Shown here piece after piece: positions 37,161-48,532 of a stretch of DNA of 64,000 nucleotides. The notes under the pieces are model-generated. The model was not told the origin of the DNA. It saw only the letters and a program-made list of their open reading frames with translations, and searched no databases. How positions within the stretch are numbered: the first letter of the stretch is position 1; every line of letters begins with the position of its first letter. Origin of the DNA: Heterobasidion occidentale (Eukaryota; Basidiomycota; Agaricomycetes; Russulales; Bondarzewiaceae). Made by a program: the position numbers and the translations under genes. The stretch lies in NCBI GenBank assembly GCA_039111635.1, contig JBCAQO010000008.1, forward strand, positions 2,728,001-2,792,000. Reading direction: 5' to 3'.

Positions 37161-39078
37161 GAACTGCGGTGCAGCGGAGGTCGGTATTGAGCGTGGTTGG
37201 GGTAGAGGTAAAGAAAGAGACTCTCTGATGCTCATGGGTCATGGCCATCCACATTTGTTGATGCCTCTTGAAAGCTTGAGAGCCCATTGCTGCATGTTCG
37301 CGGTAAGTTCGCCGCTGTCAATGGAGACGAACGCGTCAGTGCCATGCCGAGGGCTATTCGTGCGCACCTGCTGAAGCGCCGAATCACCAGATATCACCAG
37401 ATCGCTTCTTTTTGTCCGAGATTACCCAAACAGGAAGAGCATTGTTCCACGTGCAACACCCGTCGAGGATGAGACTAGCTGCCGAGACCTCAGACCATCC
37501 ATCGTGCCTCGAGCTGCCTTGTGTAAGTTGTGTCGTCTCTTCTTCTATACTGTATTCACTGATCCAACTCACCTTGCGGCCAAAGCCCGTTGAATTTATT
37601 GCGCTTGTATGCTCTATCGCGACCACCATCTCTTTCACGACCTTCGCTTATCACAACATCCAAATAATTCGGCAGCTTTGCAGTCGACTCATCCTGATGA
37701 GCATATAGCTGGCGGAGGATCGTAGACGGGATGTCCTAAATTCTCGAGGGAACTCGAGAGGATGGGAGCTTGAAGGGGTCAGAGATACGGAAGGAAGGGG
37801 CAGTCAATTTGGTGAGTTATCGGACTCCCACTATTCTTTGTTTTTGTTTTTGTTTATCTTAAAGATGGTCGCATCTGCGTACGCTCTGATGGGAGTGCAA
37901 TTTTGGGCCTAGTGGGACGAAGCTATGTAAATACTATCATAGAGTACATACAGCTACTCGTCTAGACATGCGGGCCGATGCGGCGCGCCGCCACTAGACG
38001 TTAATATACGACTTCCTTCACGCACACACACACAAATACTTAATGCTAGTGCCTTCGTGACAAAAAACGCCTCTTTTTTGCATCTATTTCGTGGCGATCG
38101 ACTTTCAACGTTTTGGATGATAAGGATCGTCACCCTGATCCTCTGCACACTTTCTCCCTTGTTCGTTCATGATCTTGTTTATTTTGATATCTTTATCCGC
38201 TGAGCAGGTTCGCATCTCACCACGTCTTGGTGCAGCTTGGTGCGCATCTCACAGCATCTTGGCGCGCCTCGCACCTCTGATCCTACCATCGTCACTCAAT
38301 CAGGAATCTGCTAGCCGCCAAGCTTGAGCGGATATCCCTGATCATTTCCGTTGCGTGCTTGCCAGATGAAGCCCAGCCTTTTTTTATGCCCTTTGACTCG
38401 AGCGGTTTGTGTCTGGCATTCGAAGACAGGTACATCTCTGGGGCAGTCTTTTGCACGGCACGTAGGCTACGTTATATGTATCAAATTTCAACTCAGAAGT
38501 GGGGAGTTCAGCGCTCACGGCCAAATACATGTTGTTGTCGCTTTACACACATTGTCGCCTGACAAAACGGTGCTATGAGCCAACAGCGGTTGCCTGCGTC
38601 ATTCATGCAATGTAACGACGTATCGATCTTCTTGAATTATGTACTGCGAAGGTGTTCTGATTACAGCCAAGTACTCGATGTAACAAGTGAAAAAGAGGTA
38701 GAAGAACGGGCCACGTGGTTGAGAGTTCAACTTCCGGGACCTGGACAAGTCATTATAACAACGATGAGCAACGCCTCTAAGAAGAGACCGAGACAATCTG
38801 AAAGTACTAATGGAATAGTAAGATGGTGAGAAGATGGATTGATCGAGAAGATAGCGTAGAATTGAAGAATCTGATCAGTCTCCTAAACGTAGCAACATTT
38901 GCGATTCCCCGCTGACCTCCGGTGAAACCTAATGGGAAGAGATATATGAGTTCTAGTCCTTATCGTCACTGTAAGATGGCCTTCTACCTGTATCATGGTA
39001 GTCCTAGCTAGAAACAAACTGTGATGATGAGTAAAGACCCGCCAACTCGGTCCAATGGAACGGTGCACACCCACAGTA
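37161..39078. other. 1.9-kb intergenic region with short repeats
   Basis: No gene was recognised. It contains a T/G-rich run near 37838-37855, a (CA)n tract near 38021-38033 and an imperfect direct repeat near 38210-38275. Confidence 0.4.
38210..38275. repeat. imperfect tandem repeat, unit about 25-30 bp
   Basis: The segment repeats the words GCATCTCAC and CTTGG(T/C)GC in alternation, giving roughly two and a half copies with substitutions. It lies in non-coding DNA. Confidence 0.5.
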
Positions 39079-39747
39079 TTAAACCCAACCCTCGAAATCA
39101 TCCTTGAGTTTGGCCCACTCGCATTTCCCAATCAATGATCCACGTTCGTCCGCCCGCTCTTCATATCGTTGGCTCTGAAACCGGTCATTTAAAGCATCGA
39201 AGACCAATCCGGCATACCAAAACCCTTGGTAGTCGTTCTCGTGGGGAGGATGCTTCTCAGAAGCGAATTCGAGGATGTTGAGAAGATCGACGTCTGTCGG
39301 GTGCTGTGAAAAATCGAGGCGAGACAGAAGAATGGGGCGCTGCTCGCCCCGCTCCTGGCTGACGAACTGCATGTAGTTTTGGTCGGGGGGAGGAATTGAA
39401 ATGCGTTCCCTAGCGAGAATGGAGGAAGGGAAGGAGGGGCTTTTGAAACCGGGAGCAATCAGGAAATCTGGGTAAGCGACGCGATCGATGAAGAGGACAG
39501 TGGGGTGTTTCTTGGGTCCGGTGTGGATGGGATGGTTGAGGTGGATGGCCAGGAATTCGTTACTGAAGCGGCCAGTGCACTTGAAGTGCTCAACTTTTGT
39601 GACGATAGCCGGAGGAGCGTCATTGAGACGCCTCTTGATCATGTCAGTCCAAAGAGCGACATCGAGACCTCGCACACCCCTTGTAATGATGGTATGCTCG
39701 GGATAACGATCCCAACTGCCATTTTTGCGAGTGGACATCGAGGGCAT
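39079..39747 (-). CDS. unrecognised 222-residue protein, single exon
   Basis: One uninterrupted frame with even, globular composition. Notable blocks are 'EHTIITRGVRGLDVALW', 'FKCTGRFSNEFLAIHLNHP', 'VLFIDRVAYPDFLIAPGF', 'ISIPPPDQNYMQFVSQE' and a C-terminal 'RGSLIGKCEWAKLKDDFEGW'. The many aromatic and charged residues and the absence of low complexity argue for a real, folded protein. There is no signal peptide or membrane segment. I do not know the family and give no function. Confidence 0.65.
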   Translation of the reverse strand: MPSMSTRKNGSWDRYPEHTIITRGVRGLDVALWTDMIKRRLNDAPPAIVTKVEHFKCTGRFSNEFLAIHLNHPIHTGPKKHPTVLFIDRVAYPDFLIAPGFKSPSFPSSILARERISIPPPDQNYMQFVSQERGEQRPILLSRLDFSQHPTDVDLLNILEFASEKHPPHENDYQGFWYAGLVFDALNDRFQSQRYEERADERGSLIGKCEWAKLKDDFEGWV

Positions 39748-41999
39748 CTAAAGGGAGACTGATGAATGGACGGAGGGATGGTTGGTGCCCTTGCAGTCAC
39801 AGTGCAGCTCAATTTAAGCAAGGAGGCGAGAGAGATGTAGTGGGCGCTTCGATGTCGGAAATCCTCGGTCGTAAGGAGCTGTTGGAGGTTGAGTTTAGTC
39901 CGCTGTTGGAGCGTCAACGCTGCAGGCCAATACACCTCTCGCATGGAGAGATTGCATCGCCCCACGGAAAGGGTCTACATGCGATAATTCACAAGATCTT
40001 GAACTGTATGTGGGCATTCGCAACTTCATCAGGTGGAAGAGACAGGCGCCTGGCGTGCTTGACGTCGATGTGTGATATTCGTAAAGCTATGATGCGGAAA
40101 GGCAATACCATCCGATCGCTCGGATGATCCCACTTCCCGAGCCCCCCGCGGGATATCCGCGACCCTGTACGGACTCACACCATCCCCTATCGACGAAAAC
40201 GAACAAAAACAAGCCGCAGCGCCGCGACGATACGGAACAGAGTATGTCAATGTCATGTCCATCATAAGAAAGAGGGTGTATGAGTGAAGTGGGCGCGCCT
40301 TCTAAAGGCAATTATCACAAAGCGCCTTCTGAGGCGCCTGTCACTCCACGGTATTTCCCGGCAATTTTTCAGACGTCGTTCGGGTCCATTGCCAACATTC
40401 CGCTTTGGTCCATGTGCCTGGTGAGACAACGGATTGATAATTTAGAGATATGGAACTCTATGACGGCGAGAGCATTCAAAGCTTACTTACGAAAGTGTTC
40501 AACGTTCAACGTTCAACGCTGTCCCCATGCTTTGGCCGATCTATGTCCACGCGTGGAGCTTGGGAGAGTCGAAACTCAGAGTGTCGTTCAACAAGTCTCT
40601 GGATAAAATAGAGTCCAAGACACGTAGAACTGATATTCGTTGGAAGTCGAAGGACAATTGATAAAGTTGCTGCTGTTGGGAAACTGTCCGCGGGCGCAGG
40701 GCGCCACATGAGTAGATGTACGATCTTTAGCGCTGGACCTTTGATAGGAAAAACATCCATGGGACTTGACGTACTAAGACTGTATGATAGGTGCTATTTT
40801 TGACCTGGAAGTATTCTTCCGTAACCCTGGAAAAACAGACCTCTACACTTAAATTATCGACGATGCTGTTCGAGAATTTCGAGGCAGCAATAGAATCACA
40901 TGGCTGCGACGACTTGTGAAGACTTTTGTCCGTGTCCTAGAACTTACATTCTCAGTTCTTGTCAAAGGAAAGGCATGCAAATGAGAGGTCGCGGAGCAAG
41001 AGCAAGAGCGTATTTCGTGGAATAGGGTCAAAGGATACTATTCTCTGGCTCGATAGGAGACACCTGAGAACACAATGCACGTAGTACTCAAAGACGAAGA
41101 TACGTACATTGCATCTCTTGTCGCGTCAGATCGCGGATGCGCCGCCCACGTTGTCTCCTCATTGTCCTCTTGATGTCTGCATTCCATGCAGCCGGCTGTC
41201 CATGTTGACAGAGCCGACACGGGATCAGTAACTGTAGACTGCTCGGCGTAGACGTCGGTAACGTGATATGAGGAGCGGAATGAGGCGGTACATGAGCTCA
41301 ATAGGCGGCCTGATAGAGGCAGAAACAGAAATAGACCTTTGCGGTGTCACCGGTCTGCGGGTTCCCATCCATTGCCGCTCGCGGAGGGCGTCAACAAGAG
41401 AATAGCATGAAAACAAGTCGGCTTCGTCGTAATGCATTTTCGAGCTCTTCAAGTTGAACCAGTTGTCATAGAAAAACGAAGACCATATACCGTAAATGCT
41501 GCATGCATTGTGTTCGACTTCGACGCTTCGTTGTCGACTTTGCCAGAGCTCGCCAGTCTCCAGAGTCATTCCGGGCCTTTGCGGGCACGTTGATCGCGAA
41601 TTTGTCAGATAGTCACTTTCTCACGTACGTACTTCAAACCTGCGGATGTTGCCGTCCTCATTGACAGCCTGTGATATTCGGATTGACCAGCTCGGATCCA
41701 AAAATTTGCATGCACTTGAACGCCCATCGCTCGAGATGACGGGCCCACGCAGAGATATACGGCGCCAAGGTACGCGTTCATGCATCAGTCACTCGAGGCC
41801 TCTTCTCCGATAAGCTCAAAGATTTGCGATGTATTTGGACTCGGAACTTCGTTCCTCTGTTTCAGGTACATGTGGTTCTGGGGACGAGATGTGGGGACAT
41901 TCCGAAGGGTTGCTTTTGGGCCCTAATAATCGGAGACATATCTGGACATGAGCACCGGCCTATAAACTGGTATGGCACGTCCATCGATCACAGTGTCTT
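39748..41999. other. 2.25-kb stretch without a recognisable gene
   Basis: Short frames on both strands. A minus-strand frame at 41225-41569 has several Trp/Tyr/Phe residues and may be an exon of something, but no joins could be supported. Confidence 0.35.
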
Positions 42000-42690
42000 C
42001 TATCTAAATGGATAGAAGGGGAAGGTGTTCCGTTGGCGCATTGCAGCATACTGCGCATCGAAGGCCCTTGATTTGTGTCTGCAATCGATAAAACACTGTA
42101 TGGCATCCACCTGTTCGCTTTCGTATAAGTCGTTAACGTGTTCTGGATAGCAGTATTCAGTGTACGCTTCGGGAGTCAGTCCTTTGCACATGCAACTAAT
42201 CAGCGTGCAGATGTCAAAATCAGCCTCCATGTAGCCCTATGGAGCTCGAAATCCGCGAGGCCATCCCGCAAATATATATCACACGCAGAACCACCCACAA
42301 ACGCACCATGTATGCTACAAGCCTCATGTTACTTCATTCTGCGACGGAACCTCTCATGCTCATTCATGAATCTCTCCCGCATTGCATCATGATACATATT
42401 CAAACTCTGCCGGCCATCTTCTATTTGAAGACAGGCGTGCTTGCAGCTGCATGGTCTCCGCATGTCCACCAGGCGATATCTCGAGCGATCTCGCATCGGA
42501 GTCTACATTCTTCCATCCCCAAATGCCGTGCCGTTTCCGAGGCGATCGAGATCAGGGCTTGGGGCGTATGCACTACTTATTCATTGAGGAGTTTACCTCC
42601 TCGGCGCCACGGAACCCCCGAATAACGTGATGAGTGCTCTGCCGCTCAATCAAATGTGTCGCTGTGGCAGAAGTGGGCATATCGAAGAAA
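42000..42690 (-). CDS. unidentified spliced gene, 3' part
   Basis: A last exon (42236-42000) encodes 'LTPEAYTEYCYPEHVNDLY' and ends 'NTFPFYPFR'. Upstream on the same strand are two coding-looking pieces: 'MYHDAMRERFMNEHERFRRR' (about 42420-42333) and 'ECRLRCEIARDIAWWTCGD' (about 42530-42425). They read as one protein only if one A is missing from the AAA run near 42423 and one G at the next donor (AAG/GTAACA). The 5' end was not found. It is rich in charged helices and Trp/Cys, and I recognise no family. It could be a decayed gene or a real gene with base-call errors. Confidence 0.45.
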
Positions 42691-42732
42691 TGGCGCTCAA
42701 GAAGAAGGATTCAACATCGCTAGGGTGCAGCG

Positions 42733-42746
42733 TTTTTTTTTTTTTT
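42733..42746 (+). repeat. homopolymer of 14 T
   Basis: An uninterrupted poly-T run, the longest in the window, in non-coding DNA between the unknown gene and the first DUF2235-WD40 gene. Confidence 0.9.
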
Positions 42747-43102
42747 GCCTGGCCTCCTGACCGATTCACACGCTTCATGTTTGCTAGGAGAGAGTTGATG
42801 GGAGGGATATACTGCCACCTTAGCCCAGTGACGGATCTCGGTGAAGGGTATGTTATGCTATGGCGGCTAACATTGCTATTACAGGCCGTGGAACGAGATA
42901 AATTTGGATGATCGGTGTGAGGGCATGTGATGGGTTCAGGAAATTCACGTCGGGCATCTAGGCTTGCGAAATGACTTTGCGATCAATCTAGGGAGCCTAC
43001 TTAACGCAAGTTTGACTGTGCGTCTCCTTGCCACTCCTGGCATTCAAATATCACACAAATCTCTCACAGATCTTACTATTTTCTCTCACTGTCTACAGTC
43101 CC

Positions 43103-46100
43103 ATGGAAGTCCAGACCCCGACTGATGAGACCGACTCCGTTCTGTGCGTCTCTGATTTCGACTCGTCATGTCAAAGTGCTCATCCAATGTTCGCTAGTGA
43201 TAGCATGCCTCGGCTGTGTATAGGCGCAGAGAACGAATCAGAGCACAGAGTAACATCTCCATCTTGCACATGTCACAAAACGGGACGAAACCTCATCGTT
43301 TGCATTGACGGAACTTCGAATCATTTCGCTCAAAAGGTACTTATCTTATGAATCCATATACTTGTTCACGCATCAAACACCGTGCTGCTAGAGCACCAAT
43401 GTGATGGAGATGTACCAGAATCTCGTCAAAGATGATAGCCAGGTGGCATGTTATATCAACGGCACTGGAACATTCACAAGACCATCATGGATGTCATTGA
43501 GTTTCTGGAAGCAGACTTTGTCTCACACGGCTGATCTCGCTTTCGCTTGGTGAGCAGACGTCACTCCTCTTTTTAGTCAGTTTAGTGTTGACATTGGATT
43601 GTCTCGAGGAAATTCAAAGGCACCATTATCAGCGCGTATCATTGGCTCTCGGAAAATTACACCGAAGGAGACCGGATTTTTCTATTTGGTGATTATATGA
43701 ACTGCGACATGTAGCACTTTCGTGCTGATTGTATGCCTTGCAGGTTTCTCTAGAGGAGCTTACGAAGTTCGCGCTTTATCTGCAATGATCGACAAGGTGG
43801 AGTTCTACGTCCAGTTTACCTCACCGTCTAAGTGACAATCTTGATCAGGTTGGGCTCGTGCACAAAGGCGATCGCGACCAAATCCCTCTGTTCGTGCATG
43901 CTGATCAATTTTCCTCGTCATCAATCGACTAACTTCGACTAACTTTAACGATAGCGCATACAAGCTGTATACAAGATCAGAGAAACAGGGCACACAATCG
44001 ACTGCCATGAACGACGATTTTGAGAAAGTACAATGGAAGCCAGGAGCAACACCACCAAATTCTGCAGACAGCTTCAAACGAACCTTTTCCAGAACAGTGA
44101 CGGTACATTTCGTGGGCGCCTGGTATGCATTGTTCGTATCTGTATTTTCTGAAGTCTCAGCCTTCCCAGGGAAACAGTGTCGTCTATTGGGGCGATCCGA
44201 CGCAAAACTGTGCCCGGTACGACCGATAGCATGAACGTCTGCTTTTTTCGACACGCTCTCGCACTTGACGAGCGTCGAGTCAAATATCTTTCGACTCTCC
44301 CAGAGTCGATAAGCACGACACATCCAAGCATCATACAAAAGAAGTTTGGTTCGATGGAACTCATTACGACCTGTAAGTCTATCAACGTTCTGCGCCGTAT
44401 AGTTTGGATTTCAGCTGTCAACAGAGGAGGCAAACACAACAAAGACACTACGATGGAACTCGGCAAGCCGCCTTTGCTGTGGATGTACCGAGAAGCCCAA
44501 TCTGTCGGGCTTCGTCTGTCAAATACGGACGCGAGATTGAACTGGAGCCCACATGACTATGTTTGTAAATCGCCCACCTCTCCCGAAGGTGCTTTCCGTG
44601 ATATGTCTATGAAGAGGCTGTCGCGTAAGGTCGTGCGCAATACGACAGCCTTGTAGGTCTCACCAGTCTCATTTATCAGCAACTACTTCTCAAAACTCCA
44701 CTTATAGCATTACCCGTAGCGCTGGACGACAAATACAGCTTGGACAAAAGATACATCCAACAGTATTCTTTCCCTCTGAATCGTGCAAGCCAGGCGTTCT
44801 CCCTCCGACACTGAGAGATGGCATCAATCCAACTCCATGCCTAGGCGAATCTCACAATCAGATTCCATTGCACAATGGTCATCATGGATAGACATGGATT
44901 TCCATGACATCGCACGAGCGATCATCAAGCATTTCGAGGGTTTGCCCACTAACCCTGTTTCGGGAGCGCGAGCTCTCAAACGTTTGTTCTCCGTTGGTGC
45001 GTGGAAATACACGCTCGTATTATTTCGTGCTCATAGGGTCCATTCGATCGATCTAGACGAAGGAGTTTCTGCTCTACGCGAGATACCAGAAGCAACTGAT
45101 TCTCTGTTATTTGCCTGGGAGAATTTGTGCGAGAAGGACTTCGAAATAGCTCGAGATGCTATTCGAGACGCGCTGGGAACGACAGAACAGATTATCGACA
45201 ATTTCAGTCGCTACGCAGCTCAAACAGCCGGTGTAACATCCACTGCGATTTCTCCGGACGGGACACTCATCGTCTCAGGGTCGATGGATCACTCTGTTGG
45301 AATATGGGATGCAATCACTGGCCATCTTATAGCGTCTTTCGAAAAGCACAGTGCTCCAGTCACCTCCGTTGCCTTTTCGTATGATGGGACGAAAATCGTT
45401 TCTGGTTCCTGGGATCAGACAGTGATCATCTGGGACGTCGCTAACGCCGATATTACGGGGAAACCGTTTAAAGGACACACGAACCGTATCACTTGTGTCG
45501 CTTTCTCACCAGACGCGAAATTCGTCGTTTCAGCTTCCGTGGATCAAACGATACGACTGTGGGATATACAAACGCGAGGAATCGTAAGAATTCTCGAACA
45601 GCCCTACTCGATCAATTCCGTCGCATTCTCGCCAGATGGGACTTGCCTTGTTTCAGCCTCTTTGGATCGAACGATCCGAATCTGGAATGCAAAGACTGGT
45701 CACCCTACTGACCAAATGTTCTCAGGACACACAGGCTCCGTTACTTGTGTCGCATTCTCGCCTGATGGACAGCGTATCGTGTCAGGATCTGTGGACCAGA
45801 CCATACGTGTCTGGGATGTGCCGTCTGGAACTCTCAGAACCTCACTGCAAGGGCATGCCGGCACCATCACGTCGGTAGCTTTTTCGCCTGACGAGAAACA
45901 CATCGTGTCCGGTTCTTCGGATCGAACTGTTCGAGTTTGGGAGGTCGATGCTGGCGTAGCCGTCGGCGATCCCTTCAAGGGGCATAATGGATACGTCACA
46001 TCCGTCATGTTTACACCCGGCGAGAGACATCTCATGTCCAGCAGTCTGGATGGGACTATCAAATTCTGGCGCGCCTACCCTTTCATAGGACACCAAGATA

Positions 46101-47097
46101 GCGTCAATTGTATCGCATTCTCGCCAGATGGAAGACGCATCGTTACGGGCTCGGGCGATAAGACAATTCGGATTTGGGATGCAGAGACTGGGACGCCATC
46201 GGAAAGCCATTGCAAGGGCACACCAACGCGATCTACTCGATCGCATTTTCTCCAAACGGAAAGCGTATCGTCTCGGGCTCAGGTTCTGTTGACAGAACGA
46301 TGCCTGGGGTCGATAGGACGATCCGCGTCTGGGACATGACAACAGGCGAGGTTGTTGGGAAGCCGTTCGGGGGGCACCGAGACGACGTGAACTGCGTCGC
46401 ATATTCGCCAGACGCGAAGTACGTCGTTTCGGGCGCTGGAGACAGAACAATCCGGTTCTGGAATGCGAGGACTGGCGAGGGTATTGGAAAGCCGCTGCAT
46501 GGGCATCGAAGCGGTGTCTTCTCCATCGCGTATACACTAGACGGAAAACGCATCTTTTCGGCATCTTGGGACGGAGCTATCTTGGCATGGGATGCAGCTG
46601 GCGCTGCGGCCGGTGGAGTCGTATGCAAACCCTTTATCGGACGCGCACGACTCGCTTCATGTATCGCCTACTCTCCTGACGGAGCGCGCGCTGTTTCGGG
46701 CTCCGAGGACGGAACCCTACGACTCTGGGATACTGAGCGTGGTGAGGCCGTCGGCGAGGCTTGGCAAGGACATCGAGGACCTGTCTCCTGCGTCGCTTTT
46801 TCCCCAGACGGCACGCGCTTTGTTTCAGGATCCGAAGATCAAACGGTCCGAGAGTGGAGTGCATCGACTGGGGAAGGGATCGGGCAGCCGTTGGAGGACC
46901 ACGGGATGGCCGTCTATTCAATTGCGATTTCGCCAGATGGAAAACGAATGGTGTCCGGTTCTAAAGATGGTTTCATCAATGTTTGGGTCAGGGGAGAGGG
47001 AGAGAGCACTGGCGCATTGTCCGCGGGGTGGCAGCCTCATTCTGCTTGCGTCGAATCCATCGACACGGCATCTCAGAAATCTTTGAAACACAACTGA
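43103..47097 (+). pseudogene. DUF2235 (Tle1-like lipase)-WD40 repeat protein, copy A, frame-broken as given
   Basis: Early exons (43103-43336, 43392-43549, 43609-43688, 43744-43796, 43849-43889, from 43955) encode a DUF2235 domain: 'RNLIVCIDGTSN', the nucleophile motif 'GFSRGAYEVRALSAMI', 'VHFVGAW' and 'CFFRHALALDERR'. The domain is an alpha/beta hydrolase known from type VI secretion phospholipases. A helical linker precedes 14 WD40 repeats (45220-47000), most ending in 'IRVWD'-like strands. Frame breaks are visible near 44305, near 44840 and near 46192, each consistent with one missing base. The segment equivalent to copy B's 'HSDVGGG' reads 'HYDL' followed by RGG, so the active-site loop has also diverged. 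I see no P-loop NTPase motif. It may be a decaying duplicate or a gene with errors. Confidence 0.72.
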
Positions 47098-48532
47098 CCG
47101 TGTAGGTTGGCAAGTATTCATATGAAGCAAGTACGAGGTCAGGTCTCTCAAATCCCTCATCGGCATGGATAATTGGAAACCGATAATCCTCCCTCTACAG
47201 CGTATATGTGTTTTCATTCATTCACCCAGCATGTCTTATCTATGCCCTCGCCTTTCCTTGACTTTCGTACATGTCATTTGGTGTAGTGACTCAAAGTTAC
47301 GGCTGAGACTGGCGTATTCACTGCGTACTCGATATCAGGACCCAAAGAATTGAATCCCAAAACTCGTGGAAAGATTTGAGCGCCTGGGGATTTCCCCTTG
47401 CAACAGCATCTAATAGGTGATGTTCAGCGCGATCTGTAGTCTGATACTCTGTGATTCCATTCATTCCTCCGATATAGGGAGAGATTGAAAGGACATTTTG
47501 CGAGACGTGACTTATCTCAAGAAGCGTAGCGAAGAAATGGCAAGATATGGCCGAGACAAAGTGGCCAAAGACGCGGAAAATGCCGCAAGATACTCGGGAG
47601 ATGCCGCTGATGAGCGCTGAGCGTCGACGACTCGATAACGATCGACCACGTTACAACTGCTGTTCCAAGCCTAAGCCCATTCAACATTTCGGTATCACTC
47701 CTTCTCGACTAGCTGCAGGCCGGCTGGATGGAAATGTTGCAGGGATAGTTGACTTCGTGAGTGTTGCTATTTCTCATTTCAATGCTCTCTTTCCTGACTC
47801 TACACATGCTAGTATATAATCGAAACGACCCACTATGAAGCTGCGAAGACTCTCGTCCTTGACATAAGTATCTTCAAGGCGCGATTTCCGCGTACATGGC
47901 GCTCTGTGATCTTTAATCTCACTCGCAAGCTTGCCACGCGCCTTCGGCACTCCCACTCGCCATAATCAGCACCAGACCCGCACCTACTCCTCGTGCAGCA
48001 CTGTTGACTGCTGCATGGCTGGCTACCTCGTTATCTTCTACGAGCAGGTCCGTGCACTTTGAGAAAAGGTCTAGAGTCACATAAGGACAAGATATGCGCG
48101 CCGTTGAGGCGTCTGTGTTGGCCCTCGTCGGAACAAGCGATCTAAGGTCAAGTTCGATAACAAAACATCACGACCTTAGTAACAGTCAACCCGAACTACT
48201 GCTACTTAGCTGCGCCAGCTCCAGCAGACCTGAATACGACCAAGCGATACCAGATCGGGTTCTCATTCCCCTCATCATCCCTTCATATGATCGAGTGTAA
48301 GGGACGGTTACATGTTGCATACTCTTCAAGGCACAAGCGTACTCTTGAGCTTCACTCACATCATCACATTAACCCCGTCACAGGCAAAGTCTGAATACCT
48401 ATCTTCCTTCAATTCAACGTCAGGAATATGACAGTATACTTGTGCACTACATAACCCCGCTGTCTTCTCTTTCCACTGCGACTTACTGTATCCCATGACA
48501 CTTCCTCCTGAGATTCTCAGTTCCATATTATC
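47098..48532. other. spacer between the two DUF2235-WD40 genes
   Basis: 1.4 kb with only short frames. No remnant of either gene was recognised by eye, so the copies are not overlapping duplicates. Confidence 0.4.

Noticed and set aside
37838..38033. T/G-rich and CA-repeat tracts as a possible element end
   Set aside because: Simple sequence only; no terminal repeats, target duplication or transposase remnant nearby.
41225..41569. 114-codon minus-strand frame with several aromatic residues
   Set aside because: Could be an exon, but no neighbouring exon could be joined in phase.
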